From the NCBI GenBank assembly GCA_934500875.1, contig CAKSTL010000009.1:54358-118357 (forward strand): a stretch of 64,000 nucleotides of DNA, written 5' to 3'. A model generated the notes under the pieces. The model searched no databases and was not told where the DNA came from. It worked only from the letters and a program-made list of their open reading frames with translations. Shown here one piece after another: positions 43,911-52,674 of the stretch. The stretch's first letter is position 1. Each line of letters begins with the position of its first letter. The stretch is from an uncultured Clostridia bacterium (GTDB taxonomy: Bacteria; Bacillota; Clostridia; UMGS1810). Both the position numbers and the translations under genes were made by a program.

Positions 43911-44765
43911 ATGAAAAATGTTAAAATTTTAATAGATTCAACATCGGATATAAGCCTTGAAACAGCAAAAAAGTATAATATTGACATACTGGGGCAAAAT
44001 ATAATATTCGGTGACGAAACGTTTGTTGAAACAACAGAGCTTTCGCCTTCGCAGTTTTATAAAAAGCTTAAAGAATTCGGTGGTATTCCGAAAACGTCAC
44101 AGATTAACATTACAAAAATCAGCGAAAAATTTGAAGAGTATTATAAGGATTTTGATATAATATTTATCACCATTTCGTCCAAGGCAAGCGGAACGTATCA
44201 GAGTGCAAACCTTGCAAAAAATATGTTTTTGGAGGAGCATCCCGAGGCATCGATTGACGTTTTTGACGGCTGCAGTCTTTCTTTGGGATACGGCAGACTC
44301 GGCATTGACGCCGCAAAAATGGCAATGGAAGGAAAAACAAAGGACGAAATATTAAAGAAAATAGATAAGACACGTGATAAGGTCGAAGAAATTTTTGTTG
44401 TGGACGATTTAAGTTATCTTCAGAAAGGCGGAAGAATAAGCCCCACCGCAAAAATTCTGGGAAATGTTCTGGACATTAAACCCATTCTTGCGGTCAGGGA
44501 CGGACTTGTTACAAACTGCGACAAGGTGCGGGGCGAGAAAAAGGTGTATGCAAAGCTTGTTGACCTTATGATGTCAAATATTGATACCGATAATGAACAG
44601 ACGGTTTATATTATCCACGGCGATGCGCCCGAAAAGGTTTTAAAACTTAAAGAAAAAATATCGGAAAAAACAAATATTACAAATATAGAAGTGGGCGAAG
44701 TCGGCGCAAGCGTCGGCACAAACACCGGCGCAGGCGTTATTGCGCTTACCTATCTTAAAAAATAA
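43911..44765 (+). CDS. DegV-family fatty-acid-binding protein
   Basis: A 284-residue DegV (FakB-like) protein that binds a fatty acid for phosphorylation by FakA. DSTSDIS (about 7-13), TSQIN, SSKASGTYQSA (binding-loop) and LQKGGRIS are typical. ATG 43911 is chosen as GGAG lies six bases upstream. No fakA kinase gene is nearby. It sits behind the structured leader described separately. Confidence 0.9.
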   Translation: MKNVKILIDSTSDISLETAKKYNIDILGQNIIFGDETFVETTELSPSQFYKKLKEFGGIPKTSQINITKISEKFEEYYKDFDIIFITISSKASGTYQSANLAKNMFLEEHPEASIDVFDGCSLSLGYGRLGIDAAKMAMEGKTKDEILKKIDKTRDKVEEIFVVDDLSYLQKGGRISPTAKILGNVLDIKPILAVRDGLVTNCDKVRGEKKVYAKLVDLMMSNIDTDNEQTVYIIHGDAPEKVLKLKEKISEKTNITNIEVGEVGASVGTNTGAGVIALTYLKK

Positions 44766-44853
44766 AATTTGCCGGCTGAAAGTAAATTTAAACAGGTATT
44801 TGCGTATGAAAGTTAAATTTTTGTCAAACTTTCAGAAAATTTTGCGTAAATAC

Positions 44854-44882
44854 TTGAAAAATTTTTTCATATGGTATATAAT
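44854..44882 (+). promoter_or_regulatory. sigma-A promoter of the glycolytic operon
   Basis: TTGAAA (44854-44859), 17 bases, TATAAT (44877-44882); pgk starts at 44939. Confidence 0.8.
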
Positions 44883-44938
44883 GGATTTCGGTTGGAAATG
44901 TAAATAATATCAATATATAAATGAAAGGCTGATGAACT

Positions 44939-46126
44939 ATGCTTAATAAGAAAACTATTGAGGATATCGAAGTTGCAGGCAAAAAGGTGCTTGTAAGATG
45001 CGATTTCAACGTTCCGCTTGACGAGAACAAAAACATTACTGATGAAAACAGACTTATAGGTGCGCTTCCCACAATCAAATATCTTATCGACCATAAAGCA
45101 AAGGTTATTCTTTGCTCGCACCTTGGCAGACCGAAGGGCGAATTTAACGAAAAATACAGTCTTGCACCCGTTGCAAAAAGGCTTTCCGAGCTTTTGGGTC
45201 AGGAAGTTAAAATGGCTTCCGACGTTATCGGCGACAGTGCAAAATCCATTTCTGCGTCGCTTAAAGACGGCGAAGTTATGCTTCTTGAAAACGTAAGATT
45301 CCATAAAGAAGAAGAAAAGAACGACCCCGAATTTTCAAAGGCTCTTGCTTCTTTGGCAGAGGTTTATGTTAACGACGCTTTCGGTACGGCTCACAGAGCG
45401 CACGCTTCAACGGCAGGCGTTGCAGATTACCTCCCGGCTGTTTGCGGATATCTTATCAAAAAAGAAATTGAAATTATGGGCAAAGCGCTTTCAAATCCCG
45501 AGCGTCCGTTTGTTGCAATTCTCGGCGGCGCAAAGGTTTCCGATAAAATCGGCGTTATAGAAAACCTTCTCGATAAGGTTGATTATCTTATTATCGGCGG
45601 TGGAATGGCTTATACATTCCTTAAAGCAAAGGGCTATGAAATAGGAACTTCCATTTGCGAAAACGAAAAAATCGAGCTTGCTACAAGCATTATGGAAAAG
45701 GCACAGCAGAAGGGTGTAGAGCTTCTTCTTCCCGTTGAAACGGTTGTTGCAAAAGAGTTCAGCGCAGATTCCGAGCCTGTTGTTGTTCCCTCCGACAAAA
45801 TTCCTGCCGATATGATGGGTATGGATATAGGACCTAAGACAATCGAGCTTTTCTCTGAGGTTGTTAAAAAGGCAAAAACCGTTATCTGGAACGGACCTAT
45901 GGGCGTTTTTGAATTCCCGAAATTTGCTGTCGGCACAAAGGCGATTGCAAAAGCTTTGGCTGAAACAGACGCTGTTACAATTATCGGCGGCGGCGACAGT
46001 GCGGCTGCTGTTGCACAGCTCGGTTTTGCAGACAAGATGACCCATATTTCCACGGGCGGCGGCGCTTCGCTTGAATACCTTGAAGGAATTGAGCTTCCCG
46101 GTATTGCTGCATTAAACGATAAATAA
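44939..46126 (+). CDS. pgk: Phosphoglycerate kinase
   Basis: A 395-residue glycolytic kinase making ATP from 1,3-bisphosphoglycerate. RCDFNVPLD (20-28), HLGRPKG, the GGAKVSDKI nucleotide loop and the C-terminal GGGDSAAAV are all intact. First gene of a pgk-tpiA-gpmI unit; the glyceraldehyde-3-phosphate dehydrogenase gene that often precedes it is not in the window. Confidence 0.98.
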   Translation: MLNKKTIEDIEVAGKKVLVRCDFNVPLDENKNITDENRLIGALPTIKYLIDHKAKVILCSHLGRPKGEFNEKYSLAPVAKRLSELLGQEVKMASDVIGDSAKSISASLKDGEVMLLENVRFHKEEEKNDPEFSKALASLAEVYVNDAFGTAHRAHASTAGVADYLPAVCGYLIKKEIEIMGKALSNPERPFVAILGGAKVSDKIGVIENLLDKVDYLIIGGGMAYTFLKAKGYEIGTSICENEKIELATSIMEKAQQKGVELLLPVETVVAKEFSADSEPVVVPSDKIPADMMGMDIGPKTIELFSEVVKKAKTVIWNGPMGVFEFPKFAVGTKAIAKALAETDAVTIIGGGDSAAAVAQLGFADKMTHISTGGGASLEYLEGIELPGIAALNDK

Positions 46127-46134
46127 TTAAAAAA

Positions 46135-46168
46135 CAAAAGGGCATAGGATTTTTTCTTATGCCTTTTG
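46135..46168 (+). other. Intercistronic hairpin between pgk and tpiA
   Basis: CAAAAGGGCATA pairs with TATGCCTTTTG (one bulged G), without a strong T run afterwards. It may be a processing or stabilising structure. Confidence 0.6.
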
Positions 46169-46208
46169 GCTGTATTTTATATTTATATTCAAAGGAGATA
46201 ATACAATT

Positions 46209-46955
46209 ATGAGAAAAATAGTTGCTGCAGGTAACTGGAAAATGAACAAAACTCCCGCTCAGACGACGGAGCTTATAAACGAACTTAAACCGCTTGTTGA
46301 AAACAGCAAAAACGACGTTGTAATATGCGTTCCCTTTACATCTTTGGCAGCAGCCGTTGAGGCTTGCAAAGGCACAAAAATAAAGGTTGGCGCACAGAAT
46401 ATGTATTTTGAGGAAAGCGGCGCATTTACAGGCGAGATTGCTCCCGATATGCTTTGCGAGCTTGGCGTTGAATATGTTGTGCTCGGTCACTCGGAAAGAC
46501 GTCAGTATTTTGCCGAAACGGACGAAACCGTTAACAAAAAGGTTAAAAAAGCGTTTGAGCACAACCTTATTCCTATCATCTGCGTGGGCGAATCGCTTGA
46601 GCAGAGAGAAATGGGCATAACTTTCGAGCTTGTTGCCATGCAGACAAAAATTGCGCTTTTGGGACTTACAAAAGAGCAGGCTGAAAAGGTTATCATTGCA
46701 TATGAGCCTATCTGGGCAATCGGAACGGGTAAAACTGCTACAAGCGACCAGGCACAGGAGGTTTGCAAAAAAATAAGAGATACCGTAAGCGAAGTGTTCG
46801 GCAAAGAAACTGCCGACAAGGTTACAATTCAGTACGGCGGCAGCGTAAACGCTAAAAATGCGGCGGAATTGTTTGCAAAAGAGGATATCGACGGCGGTCT
46901 GGTAGGCGGCGCAAGCCTTAAGGCAAACGATTTTTCAATTATCGCAAATAGCTGA
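46209..46955 (+). CDS. tpiA: Triosephosphate isomerase
   Basis: A 248-residue TIM-barrel enzyme interconverting dihydroxyacetone phosphate and glyceraldehyde-3-phosphate. AGNWKMNK (with the catalytic Lys), GHSERRQYF (catalytic His), AYEPIWAIGTGKTA (catalytic Glu) and QYGGSVN are intact. AAAGGAG precedes the ATG. Confidence 0.98.
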   Translation: MRKIVAAGNWKMNKTPAQTTELINELKPLVENSKNDVVICVPFTSLAAAVEACKGTKIKVGAQNMYFEESGAFTGEIAPDMLCELGVEYVVLGHSERRQYFAETDETVNKKVKKAFEHNLIPIICVGESLEQREMGITFELVAMQTKIALLGLTKEQAEKVIIAYEPIWAIGTGKTATSDQAQEVCKKIRDTVSEVFGKETADKVTIQYGGSVNAKNAAELFAKEDIDGGLVGGASLKANDFSIIANS

Positions 46956-46962
46956 TTTTAAA

Positions 46963-47003
46963 GACAGTGTATGCATATATTTTGCATATGCTGTCGCATT
47001 TTT
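46963..47003 (+). terminator. Intercistronic hairpin with T run between tpiA and gpmI
   Basis: 12-bp stem GACAGTGTATGC / GCATATGCTGTC (two G-T wobbles), 9-base loop, then GCATTTTT. It could attenuate readthrough into gpmI. Confidence 0.6.
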
Positions 47004-47036
47004 AACAAATATTTATTACGAAAGGCAATGATTTTT

Positions 47037-48554
47037 ATGTCAAAAAAACCGATTGTTTTAACTATTCTTGACGGATACGGAATAAACAAAAATCACGAGG
47101 GCAATGCGGTTTACGAAGCAAAAACCCCGAATATGGACAGCTTTTTGAAAAATTATCCCAACACCGTTATTCACGCAAGCGGTCTTGATGTCGGACTTCC
47201 TGACGGTCAGATGGGCAACAGCGAGGTTGGACATACCAATATCGGCGCCGGCAGAATTGTTTATCAGGAGCTTACAAGAATTACAAAAGAGATAGAGGAC
47301 AGAACGTTTTTTGAGAATGAAGCGTTTAAAAAAGCCGTTGAAAACTGCAAGGAAAATAACTCCGCACTTCATCTTCTCGGGCTTTTGTCGGACGGCGGCG
47401 TGCACAGCCATATAAGACACCTTTTCGGTCTTTTGGAACTTGCAAAAATTAACGGTCTTAAAGACGTTTATGTTCACTGCTTTACCGACGGACGTGATGT
47501 TTCGCCCACAAGCGGAGTTGATTTTGTAAAAATGCTTGAGGACGAAATGAAAAAAATCGGCGTCGGCAAAATTGCAACCTTAATCGGCAGGTATTACGCT
47601 ATGGACCGTGATAACCGCTGGGAGAGGGTTGAGCAGGCATACAACGCTATGGTCAGAGGTATCGGCGCAAAGGCAGCGAGCGCTGTTTCGGCTATGGAAA
47701 AGTCGTATGAAAATGACGTTACCGATGAATTTGTTGTTCCTACCGTTGTTTGCGCAGACGGCAAAATCAAAAAGAACGACTCTGTTATTTTCTTTAATTT
47801 CCGACCCGACAGGGCAAGAGAAATTACAAGAACGATTGTCGATGAAGATTTTAACGGTTTTGCAAGAGAGTATTTCAAGACGTATTACGTTTGTATGACT
47901 CAGTATGATGCGCTTATGCCGAACGTTGACGTTGCGTTCAAGCCTCAGAAGCTTGTTAATACTTATGGCGAATATATAAGCAAGCTCGGTAAAAAGCAGC
48001 TTAGAATTGCCGAAACCGAGAAATATGCTCACGTTACGTTTTTCTTTAACGGCGGCGTTGAGGATACCTATGACGGCGAGGACAGAATTCTGGTTCCGTC
48101 GCCCAAGGTTGCAACCTACGATTTAAAGCCTGAAATGAGCGCTTACGAGGTTTGCGATAAAGTGGTTGAAGCTATTGAGAGCGGCAAGTACGACTCGGTA
48201 ATTTTAAACTTTGCAAACTGCGATATGGTTGGACATACGGGTGTTATGGAGGCGGCTGTAAAGGCTGTTGAGGCTGTTGACGAGTGCGTCGGAAAAGTTG
48301 CGGCGGCTGTTAAAAAAATGGACGGCGTTATGCTTATTACGGCTGACCACGGCAACGCAGAACAGATGATTGACCCTGCCGACGGCTCTGTATTTACGGC
48401 GCATACAACAAACGTTGTTCCGCTTGTTGTTTTGGGATGCGGTGATATTAAGCTTAAAGAGGGCAGGCTTGCCGATTTGACTCCTACAATGCTCGACATT
48501 GCGGGAATTGAAAAACCTGCTGAAATGACGGGCGAAAGTCTGATTGTAAAATAA
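47037..48554 (+). CDS. gpmI: 2,3-bisphosphoglycerate-independent phosphoglycerate mutase
   Basis: A 505-residue Mn-dependent mutase converting 3- to 2-phosphoglycerate. TILDGYG (9-15) starts the metal-binding phosphatase domain, the phosphorylated Ser62 lies in MGNSEVGHTNIGAG, HLLGLLSDGGVHSH and TDGRDVSPTSG mark the transferase domain, and TADHGNAEQM the second metal site. ATG 47037 gives the usual MSKKPIVLTI start; AAAGG lies 11 bases upstream. Two hairpins follow as terminators. Confidence 0.97.
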   Translation: MSKKPIVLTILDGYGINKNHEGNAVYEAKTPNMDSFLKNYPNTVIHASGLDVGLPDGQMGNSEVGHTNIGAGRIVYQELTRITKEIEDRTFFENEAFKKAVENCKENNSALHLLGLLSDGGVHSHIRHLFGLLELAKINGLKDVYVHCFTDGRDVSPTSGVDFVKMLEDEMKKIGVGKIATLIGRYYAMDRDNRWERVEQAYNAMVRGIGAKAASAVSAMEKSYENDVTDEFVVPTVVCADGKIKKNDSVIFFNFRPDRAREITRTIVDEDFNGFAREYFKTYYVCMTQYDALMPNVDVAFKPQKLVNTYGEYISKLGKKQLRIAETEKYAHVTFFFNGGVEDTYDGEDRILVPSPKVATYDLKPEMSAYEVCDKVVEAIESGKYDSVILNFANCDMVGHTGVMEAAVKAVEAVDECVGKVAAAVKKMDGVMLITADHGNAEQMIDPADGSVFTAHTTNVVPLVVLGCGDIKLKEGRLADLTPTMLDIAGIEKPAEMTGESLIVK

Positions 48555-48570
48555 GTAAGAATATAAATTG

Positions 48571-48600
48571 AAATCCCCCTGTTATACGGGGGATTTATTT
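48571..48600 (+). terminator. gpmI terminator 1
   Basis: 9-bp stem AAATCCCCC / GGGGGATTT, 8-base loop, then ATTTATT. Confidence 0.75.
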
Positions 48601-48607
48601 ATACAAT

Positions 48608-48642
48608 AAAACCCCGGAAGCTTTAACAGCCTCGGGGTTTTT
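48608..48642 (+). terminator. gpmI terminator 2
   Basis: 9-bp stem AAAACCCCG / CGGGGTTTT with a 16-base loop, five T at the end. Second hairpin in tandem; nearly symmetrical for both strands. Confidence 0.75.
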
Positions 48643-48654
48643 ATGTATATGGGG

Positions 48655-48938
48655 GGTTACTAGCCGAAAGAGAGTAATCCGAACCCGCCTGAAAAGGCAT
48701 AATTTCGGCATCTTTTGGCTTGTCATCTTTGCAAGGCGTCAGCCTTGCTGCATCTTCCGCACCAAAATCTGCTCAAAATTCTATCCTTTTCAGGTCGCAG
48801 AATTTTGAGAGAGCGGATTTTTGGTTACGCAAGGCAAAAACGCAGGTAATCCTGTCGGATTGCCGAGTATTTTAACGCAGCGAAAGCGGAAATCCGCCTC
48901 TCAAAATCGGAGTTCGGATTACTCTCTTTCGGCTAACC
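48655..48938. repeat. Repeat family B, 284-bp element with 24-bp perfect inverted ends
   Basis: TAGCCGAAAGAGAGTAATCC and four more bases at 48661-48684 recur as an exact inverted copy at 48912-48935; GGTTA outside both ends extends the symmetry after a 3-base slip. The interior holds no gene but includes a segment (48828-48880, around GTAATCCTGTCGGAT) homologous in inverted orientation to the interior of repeat A copy 1. It fills most of the 388-bp gap between gpmI and tmk; nothing else beyond the two terminators is seen there. Confidence 0.8.
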
Positions 48939-48942
48939 TCAT

Positions 48943-49614
48943 TTATAAAACCGATTGTACGGCTTTTAGAATTTCTGCGGCGATATCGTCAATCGGACGA
49001 ACATTGTCATCTTTTACGCACGAAATCTTGTGCCAGCCGAATTTATCCGCAACATAATGAGCGTTTTTGTAAGAATGTTCAAGATATTTGGTGTCGGATT
49101 CGTGAATGTCGAGCGTTTTGGAATTGTCAATTTTGTTGGGTCTGTTTGCCATAAGCATTTTTGCCTGTTTGACGGGCATATCGAGAAAAATCGTAATATC
49201 CGGCACCGGCAGAGAGAGCCTGTTATATTCAAAATCCGAAACCCAGCTGAGAAATTCATCTTTTTTCTTTAAGTCCGCAATTTTTGAAGCCTGATGAATG
49301 AAATTCGACGTCGTATATCTGTCTGCAATGATGATTTTGCCGTCATCAAGGCTTTTTTTCCACTTTTTAAGGTATGACGCCGCCCTGTCCACCGCAAAAA
49401 AAGCAGAAGCGGTATAGGGATTTACGTCCTCGGCGTTTTTGCCGAACTCGCCGGAAAGATACATTTTTACCAATGCGGAGGAATTGCTTTTGTAATCGGG
49501 AAATTCAATGCTCTCAACATTATAGTTCATCCTTTTTAAATTGTTTAAAAGCAGTGATGTCTGCGTTGCCTTTCCGCTTGAATCCACACCTTCAATAACA
49601 AGAAGCCTGCCCAT
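48943..49614 (-). CDS. tmk: Thymidylate kinase
   Basis: A 223-residue P-loop kinase converting dTMP to dTDP. VIEGVDSSGKATQ (6-18) is the P-loop, the middle contains DRYTTSNFIHQ (the DR-Y motif), and FLDMPVKQAKML precedes the lid. It is slightly longer than usual Firmicute Tmk (about 210) with an insert near ANRPNKIDNSKTLDIHESD in the lid region. It abuts the glycosyltransferase gene with no gap and ends five bases from repeat B. Confidence 0.88.
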   Translation of the reverse strand: MGRLLVIEGVDSSGKATQTSLLLNNLKRMNYNVESIEFPDYKSNSSALVKMYLSGEFGKNAEDVNPYTASAFFAVDRAASYLKKWKKSLDDGKIIIADRYTTSNFIHQASKIADLKKKDEFLSWVSDFEYNRLSLPVPDITIFLDMPVKQAKMLMANRPNKIDNSKTLDIHESDTKYLEHSYKNAHYVADKFGWHKISCVKDDNVRPIDDIAAEILKAVQSVL

Positions 49615-50349
49615 TTATTTCGCCTTCCTTCCGTTTAAAACAACGGTTGCCGCAAATTTCGGCAAGTCCATCATTCGTCCTATTCTCCAAGGCTCTTTGC
49701 AAAGGCGGTAAAACCACTCCATATTAAGTTTTTGAAAAATTTTCGGCGCACGCTTTGCCTCGCCCGCAATAACGTTAAGACTGCCGCCGAGCCCCATCAT
49801 AACCTTTACATTCAAATCATCACGGTGATTGTAAATCCATTTTTCCTGTTTTGGAAAGCCAAGACAAACAAAAAGCACGTCGGGTTTTTTTTCGTTTATG
49901 TCGGCAATAATTTCTTTTTCCTTAGCCTCATCAAAATATCCGTCGGCACAGCCCGAAATTACAATCCCTGGGTGCATTTTTGTTATTTTATCCGCCGCCC
50001 TTTCTGCAACGCCGGGTTTTGCGCCGAAAAGATACAGCTTGTTTTTGCCGCTGTCCATTTTTTTAAGCAGACTCATTGCCGTGTCAAAACCTGCGGCACG
50101 CTCGGGAATTGGATTTTTTAAAAATTTTGAGGCGTAAACAACACCTATTCCATCGGCGGTAAGAATATCGGCGGAATTAAGAATTTTTTTAAATTCCCCG
50201 TCACGGTGAGCCGCCATAATTATTTCGGAATTCGGCGTAAAAACATAGTGTCTGCCGCCGTTTTCTATAAAAGAATAAATTTTTTCGCTCGCTTCGTCTA
50301 TCGTAAGCTTGTCTATATTAACGCCGAGAATTTCAACCTTATTTTCCAT
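49615..50349 (-). CDS. WecG/TagA/CpsF-family glycosyltransferase
   Basis: A 244-residue GT26 enzyme. TagA and WecG transfer N-acetylmannosaminyl(uronic) residues to lipid-linked GlcNAc in wall teichoic acid or enterobacterial antigen synthesis. Conserved parts: FTPNSEIIMAA (Thr and Asp/Asn region near 37-47), ADGIGVVYASK, LFGAKPG, CLGFPKQEKWI and MGLGGSLNVIAGEAKRAP. AAGGAGAAG precedes ATG 50349. In this cluster it may start secondary cell-wall polymer, the ligand of SLH domains (inference). Confidence 0.92.
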   Translation of the reverse strand: MENKVEILGVNIDKLTIDEASEKIYSFIENGGRHYVFTPNSEIIMAAHRDGEFKKILNSADILTADGIGVVYASKFLKNPIPERAAGFDTAMSLLKKMDSGKNKLYLFGAKPGVAERAADKITKMHPGIVISGCADGYFDEAKEKEIIADINEKKPDVLFVCLGFPKQEKWIYNHRDDLNVKVMMGLGGSLNVIAGEAKRAPKIFQKLNMEWFYRLCKEPWRIGRMMDLPKFAATVVLNGRKAK

Positions 50350-50490
50350 AATCTTCTCCTTAAAAACATTATACACTATTATTATATTTCAAATTTGCGG
50401 CAATGTAAATAGAAAAATAAAAATTATTTGATTTTTCGGTGCAAACTGTGTTTTGCCTTTGGGACGGCAAACAAAAAAGCGGAAAGGTTT

Positions 50491-50536
50491 TAAAATACGG
50501 CTTTCAAAACCAATGCTTACTTATCGGGCTGTGGCT
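50491..50536 (-). repeat. Repeat family A, copy 2 (partial end only)
   Basis: 46 bases nearly identical to 10903-10949. It supplies the last codons (KATAR) and TAA stop of the membrane protein gene. The other end of the element is missing. Confidence 0.75.
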
Positions 50537-51843
50537 TTGCCAATATAGATTTTTTTAAAATTTTTCGGGACTTCAAAATCATTTTCAACGGGAATAACTA
50601 TTTTGATGTTTTTGTTGCCGGTATATGCCCTGAGTGCGCCGGTAAGCGACCAGTCGGCCTGCGTTATGTTCAAAATGTGCTCGGCAAACGGAGCATTAAT
50701 GTTTACATACATCCTTTTTGCGCCGACAAGATAATATGTTTCGTTATCGCTGATATTCAAAGAAACGGTTTTGAGAATTTTTGTATCTGTCATATTAACC
50801 GCACGGTATTGCGAAAGCTCGCTTGCATTGCCGATTATAAAAACAGAGAGCAGGAGTGCGCACAAAACGTTTGCGGTGCGTCTGCCGAAACAAATATTAT
50901 CCAAAATTATGCCGATTGCCATAACCGCAAAAAAGATGCTGCGAAGCGACAAATACGAATTTTTGAGAAAAACATACGGTGCAAACGGCAAAAACATTAT
51001 CAGCACGGCATAAATAATGCTGCGTTTTTTTATGCCCGAATAAGGCGGCGGGATTTTTGAAAACACAGGCAGAAAACAGGCGAAAATTACGGCTGACAGG
51101 GCGATATGCGGCGCTTTTAAAATCATTTTCGGCAGCACCGAGAAGAAAATTTCCGACAAAGATTTTATATGAGGAATTATTTTAATCCCGATTTCGCCTC
51201 TTTCGCCAAAGCGGTCAAACGGCGCAAGAAAAACGTAATATGCGGCGGTGAGAACAAGGTTAAAAACAGGGATAAAAATAAGCTTTTTTTCTTTGAAATA
51301 CAGGAAAAAACAGGTTGTGACAAACGAAAAAACAAGCGATTGTTCATAAAACAAAAACGATAAAAGATTTGCAAAAAAGAACAGAAAAATGCGGATTTTG
51401 CCCTTAAGTCGGGCAAGTATTATGAGTGACAGCGCACAAAAAAACATTCCCGAAATAATTCTTGACGAGGCGCTTATCCAATATGCCGCCTCAAAGTTGA
51501 GAGGGCAGAAAAGTACAAATATAATGAAAAATCTTCCCAAATTCACACCGATTGATTTGTATGTGTTTTTGAGTATAACCGCCGAGAAAAAGAGCATTGC
51601 CGTGATGATTAAAAGGGCGGGATACATTCCGGTTATTCTGCATATAAAAAGGTCAAAAAATGCCGCCGCAGGGCGTTTAAATATGGTTCCGACAAAAAAC
51701 AGAATGTATTTTTTGCTGTAGAGAGAATACGCTTTATACTGAATATAATCGTCGAGGGTGGGGAAATATTTAAATCCGAAAAGCGAAATTTTTGCAATAA
51801 GCAGGGCAAAAACGGCGGTATATTTAAATATTTGTTTTTTCAT
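50521..51843 (-). CDS. Polytopic membrane protein, GT-C-like
   Basis: A 440-residue protein with about nine to ten transmembrane helices. A first helix is followed by FPTLDDYIQY, an external loop with paired Asp as in GT-C-fold lipid-sugar-dependent glycosyltransferases; the C-terminal soluble tail (about 350-440) is extracytoplasmic. No family is recognised with certainty. ATG 51843 is preceded by GAGGAAAAG and overlaps the GT2 gene upstream by 20 bases, linking the two: the GT2 could make a lipid-phosphate sugar that this protein uses (inference). Its final four or five residues come from a repeat element. Confidence 0.7.
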   Translation of the reverse strand: MKKQIFKYTAVFALLIAKISLFGFKYFPTLDDYIQYKAYSLYSKKYILFFVGTIFKRPAAAFFDLFICRITGMYPALLIITAMLFFSAVILKNTYKSIGVNLGRFFIIFVLFCPLNFEAAYWISASSRIISGMFFCALSLIILARLKGKIRIFLFFFANLLSFLFYEQSLVFSFVTTCFFLYFKEKKLIFIPVFNLVLTAAYYVFLAPFDRFGERGEIGIKIIPHIKSLSEIFFSVLPKMILKAPHIALSAVIFACFLPVFSKIPPPYSGIKKRSIIYAVLIMFLPFAPYVFLKNSYLSLRSIFFAVMAIGIILDNICFGRRTANVLCALLLSVFIIGNASELSQYRAVNMTDTKILKTVSLNISDNETYYLVGAKRMYVNINAPFAEHILNITQADWSLTGALRAYTGNKNIKIVIPVENDFEVPKNFKKIYIGKATAR

Positions 51844-52558
51844 TTGCAAACTTTTCCTCTATGCATATGGGGCTTAATCGTTTAAAATGGCTGCGGAAAG
51901 CGATTTTTAAAATATCGCACATCATAAAAAACGGGTCTTTTATGGCTTTTACCGCACTTTTTCGGCTTTCTTTCATTGTCACCGGAAAAACGGCAACCTT
52001 TTTATCGGTTTTTTTGGCAATATACAAAATTTCAAAATCAAAGGCAAATCCGTTTGTTTCGACATACGGAAAAATGCTTTTCGCACATTTTTTTGTAAAT
52101 CCCTTTATGCCGCACTGAACGTCTGTTTTTTTGCCGAGAAAAACGGCGGAAACGAGGTCGAAAGCGTGGGAATAAATTTTTCTGAGGATGCTGTATCCGC
52201 ACCGTTTTGAGTCACGGCCGCCGATTGCGGCGTCGTATGTTTCAAGCTTTTTTTCAATTGTTTTTATATATTGCGTGCCGTAGCAAAGGTCGGCGTCGGT
52301 AAAAATTACAATGTCGCCGTCCGATATTTCAACACCTTTTTTTACGGCGCAGCCTTTGCCGCAGTTTTTTTTAAACGTTATAAGTTTTATGCCCGAAATG
52401 CCGTTTAAAATTTCGCCGCTTTTATCGCTGCTTCCGTCGTTCACGGCAATTATTTCGTAGTTTTCATAGTTTTTTGAAAGATATGCTTTTAATTTTCCGA
52501 TGGTGTTCTCAATCACATTTTCTTCGTTGAAAACGGGGATTATGACCGAAATTTTCAT
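51824..52558 (-). CDS. Family 2 glycosyltransferase, dolichyl-phosphate-sugar synthase-like
   Basis: A 244-residue soluble GT2 enzyme resembling polyprenyl-phosphate glucosyl/mannosyltransferases. SVIIPVFNEENVI (3-15), NDGSSDKS, the metal-binding DADL, and GRDSKRCGY...DVQCGIKGFT match the DPM1/DPG synthase branch. It should load a sugar onto undecaprenyl phosphate. ATG 52558 follows GAAGG; a frame extending upstream crosses the glnA terminator and is rejected. It starts a cluster of three surface-glycan genes with tmk as fourth. Confidence 0.88.
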   Translation of the reverse strand: MKISVIIPVFNEENVIENTIGKLKAYLSKNYENYEIIAVNDGSSDKSGEILNGISGIKLITFKKNCGKGCAVKKGVEISDGDIVIFTDADLCYGTQYIKTIEKKLETYDAAIGGRDSKRCGYSILRKIYSHAFDLVSAVFLGKKTDVQCGIKGFTKKCAKSIFPYVETNGFAFDFEILYIAKKTDKKVAVFPVTMKESRKSAVKAIKDPFFMMCDILKIAFRSHFKRLSPICIEEKFANEKTNI

Positions 52559-52619
52559 ATAAATACCTTCTTTTGAATTTGTATAATAAAAGTATTTACA
52601 TAAAATTTTTAGGATATAC

Positions 52620-52656
52620 AAAAACGGCGCAAAAGGTTTTTTACCTGTTTGCGCCG
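52620..52656 (-). terminator. glnN terminator
   Basis: 13-bp GC-rich stem CGGCGCAAAAGGT / ACCTGTTTGCGCCG (one bulge), followed on the minus strand by TTTTTG. It isolates glnN from the glycan genes. Confidence 0.85.
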
Positions 52657-52674
52657 CCAAAATTATTTTATTTT

